Of a stretch of DNA of 64,000 nt, positions 58,751-64,000 are shown one piece after another. Each line of letters opens with the position of its first letter. Positions within the stretch are counted from its first letter, which is position 1. Position numbers and translations under genes: made by a program. Where the stretch lies: NCBI RefSeq assembly GCF_004210375.1, contig NW_027467782.1, positions 20,005,276 to 20,069,275 on the forward strand, in the 5' to 3' direction. The notes beneath the pieces are model-generated. The model worked only from the letters and a program-made list of their open reading frames with translations. It made no database searches and had not been told where the DNA came from. Source of the stretch: Tachypleus tridentatus. Its lineage: Eukaryota; Arthropoda; Merostomata; Xiphosura; Limulidae.

Positions 58751-58872
58751 AAATTGTTTAGATAAATCATGTAAATGATAGAAAAAATTAAAAATAAACG
58801 TTTTTGTCTTCTGTATCAATTAATTATTGACATAGGTACGTAACGAGAAACGTGATTTGATTGATTAATCAT

Positions 58873-59027
58873 GGTTATTCTTTAACCAACAAATAGTGGG
58901 ATTAACCGCACCTTATGACGCCACTACAACTGAAAAGGCGAGCATGCTTTATTGCTACGGGGATGCGAACCAGCGACCCTCAGTTTACGAGTCGCACGCC
59001 TTAACCCACCTGGCCATGCGGGGCTGA
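58873..59027 (-). mobile_element. SINE-A 5' half
   Basis: accaacaaatagtgggatta to cctggccatgcggggc; distal body and tail missing. Confidence 0.85.
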
Positions 59028-59149
59028 TTAATTATGAACGTTGCTATAAAACACACACGCAGATTAAAAGTAGAATGATAGGCTGAAGTGAAAATACTAA
59101 CAATATAAAAATATAATGGTACGAAAATTAAAATAAAGCTGTAACCTCA

Positions 59150-59900
59150 TAACCAATACAACATGTTTCTAGAAGAGAACCATGGATATGTGGATTCAAA
59201 GGCCAGGAAATAACATGTAAGTCTCACCGTATTATAAATTAACCGCTCACGGCAACTGTAATATATACCCTTTGTCATGTAAAAGCTCAGTATTTCAATG
59301 TGTATTAGTACTGTTATTATGAAACAGAACTGGAAATCCAAAATATCACAAAGAATTTTCTCTAACTATAAACAGTAAAATGCCTTGGAGGAAATACACA
59401 AAAGACCACAGTTTACATTTCTCCTCAACTTCAAACCAACATACAGAAATGAAGAAAAAGCAATATCTATAGAAAAGGAGTGAAATGCGAGAAGAGAAGA
59501 AGCAATGTGACAGATTTGTGTATCTTATACTGATAAGGATTATTTTCTCCCTTAAAACATTGTGTTTTTTAGTTGTTCATTATAGAATACACTTTATTGA
59601 TATTATAATAATACTAGGGGTTTGTAAAGGGTTGATGCAAAAATTACTGGATGATTGTTTCATCAATAACATGGTTTAATTTTCAACGTCTTACTTTGAA
59701 ATCAACAATAAATAAAAACGTATATTATTAACTGCAAGGTAACTTGCGGATTATTTTTATGCCTTACGTAATCCTTTCAAGAAACGCATGTCATCGTAAT
59801 GCTGATGCTCGATGTAAACATTTTTATAACATATTTTTGTTATTAATTTTTATATACATACAAATATGTTATTATTTTAAACTTGTAAGTCTACACGATC
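59150..59900. repeat. Block G, copy 2
   Basis: See copy 1; about 8.5 kb downstream of it. Confidence 0.8.
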
Positions 59901-59932
59901 ACGACATGTGCTTGTTGTCCTTTTGAATTAGA

Positions 59933-60130
59933 AGTATAACACTAGAAGGTAGGCAATTAATCATTACCACCTCTTTTGATACTCTTTTAGCAACGATTAG
60001 GGAGATTGACCTTAACTTCATAACATCCCGCGGCTGACAGGGCGATCATAGCTTGTGTAAAGGAGATACAAACCCACGACCCAATGACCAAAAGTCGGGC
60101 TCCACTAACCTCTTGACCATACCGGGCCCA
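59933..60130 (-). mobile_element. SINE-A 5' portion
   Basis: acactagaaggtaggcaatt to cttgaccataccgggccc. Confidence 0.75.
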
Positions 60131-60169
60131 ACCCATAGTTGTAAAAGTCGTAAATATAATCTCTTAGCA

Positions 60170-60238
60170 AGTTTGTTTGTTTGCTTTGGAGCTTCACGCA
60201 AACCTACACAAGGTCTACTTACGCTAGCCGTACTTAAT
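60170..60238 (-). mobile_element. SINE-A tail fragment
   Basis: tttgtttgtttgctttggag, ctacttacgctagccgtact. Confidence 0.7.
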
Positions 60239-61349
60239 ATTTCTTTTATTAAAATCATCATGTCATAAATATTAATTTGTTATAGATAGCCATTCAGAAC
60301 TGTCATAAAACTATTTCCTTTACCATTTCCATACGTTCTAGGGCGCTTATTTCAGTTTTGAAAATTTATGCATTGATAAATTTTATTATTCATTCTAGGA
60401 GTTTAGTCGATATGACCCATAAAGGGACAAAACATATTTTCACTAATAACAATTAGTAATTATAAATCTCGGTAACAAGATAATCCAAGTTGAATGGCTC
60501 AAAATTTTCATAAATTTTACTCATGGAAACTGTAATAATTTGATGTATAAAAAAGTGGTTTCCGTTATTCAAAAGATAATTTTTAAGTAGTCGAATTTTT
60601 CAGCACTGCATATAAAATTATATCAAGAAAAAATAAAGTCAAATTCTGACATATAGTCATAGAGATAGTTATGTTCCTCGTAAAAATTGTGTTATATTGT
60701 TAAAAAAATGGATTTTGCACGTGCAACATTTATTTTCAGATTATTTCTAAATTTTGAGTAACTCAATATGTAAAAATTCTTTTACGGAAGTTTGTTTGTG
60801 ATATCACTCAATATACAACACTGCAATTAATAAGACTCAATCACAACTTCTGATTTTGAGATATTCTTAAATTTCAGAACAGTACGTAACACGATCATAT
60901 TTATTATTTCCTTGATATCTACAGATTGATAATTATATAAACTTTTACGACATTGCTTAAATATAGTAAAAACTTCTAGGAACCTCAAAATATATCATGA
61001 GTGATCTTTTATTAGGTTTAAGTAGTATATGGTAATTCCAAAATACCTTATTAGTTTGTCAACAGAATCCTATGTATGACAGTTTTTATTTAATATGTTT
61101 AATAAAGCTCGTTGATGATATGTTATTTTCCTTTAAATTAGTTGTTAACTCAAATACAGACTGTTTACTACCAAGTCGAAGAAAACAGAAATTGAATTAA
61201 TAATAATTTGCAAACTAATTTATGTATTCAATGTCTGTATTCTCTATGTAACAGTAATGGATATTAGTTTGAAAACGAAAACATTAAGCACGAGCTATAG
61301 TGTTGGAATAATAATATGGAAGGTTACTTTTGATGGTGTCAAAGTTTGC

Positions 61350-61615
61350 CGTTTAATGTTGTTTGAAATTCGCGCAAAGCTACTCGAGGGCTATTTGCGT
61401 TATTCGTCCCTAAATTAGTAGTGTATGACTAGAGAAAAGGCAGCTAGTCATCACCACCCACCGATAACTTTTGTGATATTTTTTTACTAACGAATAGTGG
61501 GATTGACTGTAACGTTATAATGCTACCATAGCTGAGAAAGCGAACATGATTGGTGCGACGGGGATTCCAACCCGCCTATCGGATGACGAGTCGAACGCTT
61601 GGCCATGCCGAACTA
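61350..61615 (-). mobile_element. SINE-A present only in H copy 2
   Basis: ttgaaattcgcgcaaagcta to cttggccatgccgaac; gtttaatg flanks both sides. No counterpart in copy 1 near 52830. Confidence 0.9.
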
Positions 61616-62424
61616 TTGTTTAATGCTATTAAACTTCATTAAAATAGTCTTACGTATATACCAACTTCATTCATGCAAAGAGTAATTAATTCTCTGATAA
61701 CAAAAATTAAACTGTTAAACTGTTAAATTAAACAGGCTTATGAAGTAGGAAATTCAGTTTCTTGGACATGGTAAACATTTTCATTCTGTTAAATGACAAA
61801 ATAAAAGGAAAATTACAACTTACATTTTAAAACTATGAATTTCGTCCAAATTAAATTAAGGTTTTATAAAATCCACAGTTGATACATTACATAACAAATT
61901 AAGCATTCTCCCATTTTGTAAAACTTTCTACATACTACATTTTCAATATTTCTATGCTTGTATTTTCTCTGCGTTGTTTTCTCCAAAAAGATACCTCCAG
62001 TGATTTAACAGTAATTTAAGTTTTGTTGCTTACGAGTATAAAACTCTTGTTTCGATAGAAGTAGTGACCAGATTACAGAGAGCAGTCTGATTTAGTTTAG
62101 GCTGAACGACAAGAAAACAAGAGAAAAAACAGTATCTATTCGTTAAATATCAAGCAGAGTATTTAAAATTAAATATCATGTTATATTATAAAAAAACCAA
62201 GTTTATTCATTTTTATAACGTTTTAATGGATAACTGATTTTGTTCCATGCTCTCACATACTTTCAAAATACATTTAATGCAGGTAGAATTACTTATATTC
62301 AAACATATGAAATCTTCTATTAACCGTTAATGTTTTATTGTTTCATCAACATCTTAGAATATTTACATTACCTTTTCTGACCCTTTGTACAAGGTACATA
62401 TAATAACACACATACTCAAGTGAT

Positions 62425-62523
62425 ACAGCTGAATATTTGCAGACTGAAAACGCCAGAAACCCGGTTTAGATACCTGTGGTAGGTAGAACCATTTTTGTAA
62501 TTTTGTGCTAAATTTCAAATAAA
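62425..62523 (+). mobile_element. SINE-C
   Basis: ccggtttagatacctgtggt, ttttgtgctaaatttcaaat; the counterpart remnant in copy 1 is at 53510-53560. Confidence 0.75.
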
Positions 62524-62757
62524 ATAAACTTCATATCTTCATGAGAATTTTAAAGAAATAATATTTTTTCCAAAAATTCAACATGTTTGAAATAGAAAAG
62601 TTTAAAATTTATACACATTTCTAGTTATTTCAAATTTTTTATATCACTTTGACAAAAAGAACTCTTAAATTAACTCTTTTCTCAATGAATTGTTAATTCT
62701 CCATATAAAAGTAAACTCCACAACGGCCCAATATTTAATTGTATTGCTGCTTGGTGA

Positions 62758-62962
62758 TGGTTCGTCATATTGTGTTTGAAAAACTACACAAGGGCTATCT
62801 GTGCTGGCCGTCTTTAATTTAGCAATGTAAGTCTAGAGAGAAAGCAGTTAGTTAACACCACCCACCCACAACTCTTGGGCGAGCATGTTTGATGCGACGA
62901 GGATTTGAAGACGCGACCCTAAAATTACTAGAAGAACGCCTTAACCAACCTGGCCATGCCAA
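62758..62962 (-). mobile_element. SINE-A with internal deletion
   Basis: aactacacaagggctatctg, then a jump to gggcgagcatgtttgatgcg and head tggccatgccaagcc. Confidence 0.85.
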
Positions 62963-62999
62963 GCCGTTTCGTAATGAACACAGTCAATTCTACACAATA

Positions 63000-64000
63000 C
63001 TTCAATATACGAACCAACAATTTTTCATTTTTACGAAGAAAGATGAACAAACAAAATAAAAAGTATTATTAATATAATAGAATAATCTGAAAATCAAAAA
63101 TATATATTTTATTACTTTTATTTTCTCAGCAGATGTAAAAATGATAAAATAATTCGTGGTAAAGAGAATTAACGTGTTCTTTTATCGACCGAAATCTCTG
63201 GGATTATATGTAATTTTGCTTCTTTTGTGTTTATTATAACAGCTTGGGTTAACATGTCATAATATTAATCAAATAGCTAGAAATGGAATCATACTTCACA
63301 TATAAAAATATGTATTCTTCATGCAAAGACAAATATTCATTAATTATTTAAAAATAATAATAATAACAAATATGAAAAATTACATTTTTCAAGTTGCTTT
63401 TTCCTCATGATATGAAAGTAACAAGAAGTATTTCGATAATAATTATAAGAAAAAATTATTTAAAAGAAATATATTAATTGTGGACAGAGAAAAAGAAATA
63501 TTTTCTTTCTTCCATAACTTTTCCTTTTATTTTCATTGGTTTATAACGCAGAAATATACAATTATTCATTTACTATATGTTGAAACAATGATGTAAAGTA
63601 CAATGATCAAATTGCTCTTTTTACTTAAATAAGAAAATAATAAGAAGTACTTTGATAGAGTTTGTAAGTAGAAAATAAATTATTTTAACAGAAAGATATT
63701 AAATATGAATAAAGAAAAAAAATGTTTTGTATTTGATATGAGTTAACTTTATTTCATTGTTTTTTTAAACAGAAGAATACAATTTTTTTAGCTATATGTT
63801 GAAAACTATAAAAAATTCAATATTTTAAGTTGATATCAATATAATCATGATTTAAAACTTTATAGTACGTAATATCTCTTTTTAAAATTACAACAAATGA
63901 CGTTTTGTTTATTATCTGGAAATTAATTCATATCGTTGATGTAAGATGGTGACGCATTTTCCGTCTGTCATATTGTTAATGTAAGATTTCAATTTCGACA
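63000..64000. repeat. Block E, copy 5 (runs off the window)
   Basis: gacgcattttccgtctgtca matches ggaggcattttccgtctatc at 58110; gaaaactataaaaaattcaa matches 45360. Confidence 0.78.

Larger units (their letters stand above)
60240..62560. repeat. Block H, copy 2
   Basis: Offset from copy 1 is about 8.1 kb at the start and 8.8 kb at the end; a SINE-A insertion at 61350 accounts for part of that. Confidence 0.82.

Noticed and set aside
11206-62962. Possible functional tRNA genes at the box B-like motifs
   Set aside because: All sit in SINE heads with broken arms and a SINE body attached; no clean cloverleaf stood alone.
1-64000. CRISPR arrays, operons or prokaryotic promoters
   Set aside because: The window is eukaryotic; the regular arrays are minisatellites without spacers.

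Overview
This is an AT-rich, intron-style eukaryotic window with no operon or bacterial signal. Three families of tRNA-derived SINEs dominate it, called here SINE-A (about 275 bp, head resembling ggcatggccaggtggttaag), SINE-B (about 115 bp, ending in aaaacacacacac) and SINE-C (about 125 bp). From memory, SINE-A is typical of horseshoe crab (Xiphosura) genomic DNA. A chelicerate, probably a horseshoe crab, is my best guess, but it rests on repeat style and not on a search.

1-3 kb: a 39-bp minisatellite, an intronless and broken glyoxylate/hydroxypyruvate reductase copy (minus strand), and a full-length but decayed mariner transposon with both ends and TA flanks. 3.4-11.1 kb: several short minus-strand exon candidates with good splice sites, including a terminal exon followed by AATAAA and a membrane-segment exon. 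They are separated by a 51-bp minisatellite and a broken DIRS-like retroelement fossil. 12-14.1 kb: a plus-strand exon candidate and a minus-strand class A peptide GPCR whose intracellular loop 2/TM4 region is replaced by a SINE-A. 15-20 kb: minisatellites, a P2X7-intracellular-domain-like first exon set inside a perfect 21-bp inverted repeat carrying a CRE-like site, and a three-monomer dispersed repeat. 20-34 kb: SINEs (one nested), minisatellites, a minus-strand TATA promoter with first exon, and a 39-nt mini-exon candidate. 34.8-35.9 kb: a well-supported 191-nt exon with a young SINE-B 20 bp away. Next to it is the most interesting locus: a SINE-A, a Penelope-like GIY-YIG fragment and a second, headless SINE-A body lying inside one 12-bp target-site duplication.

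37.5-38.2 kb holds a hAT-like terminus and a coding-like remnant fused to a SINE head, then a 500-N assembly gap (38260-38759). From about 39.9 kb to the window end, the sequence is a mosaic of diverged noncoding segmental duplications. SINEs present in one copy and absent from its paralogue give relative insertion ages. No intact protein-coding gene is fully contained in the window, and most exon calls are single exons of genes I could not name.
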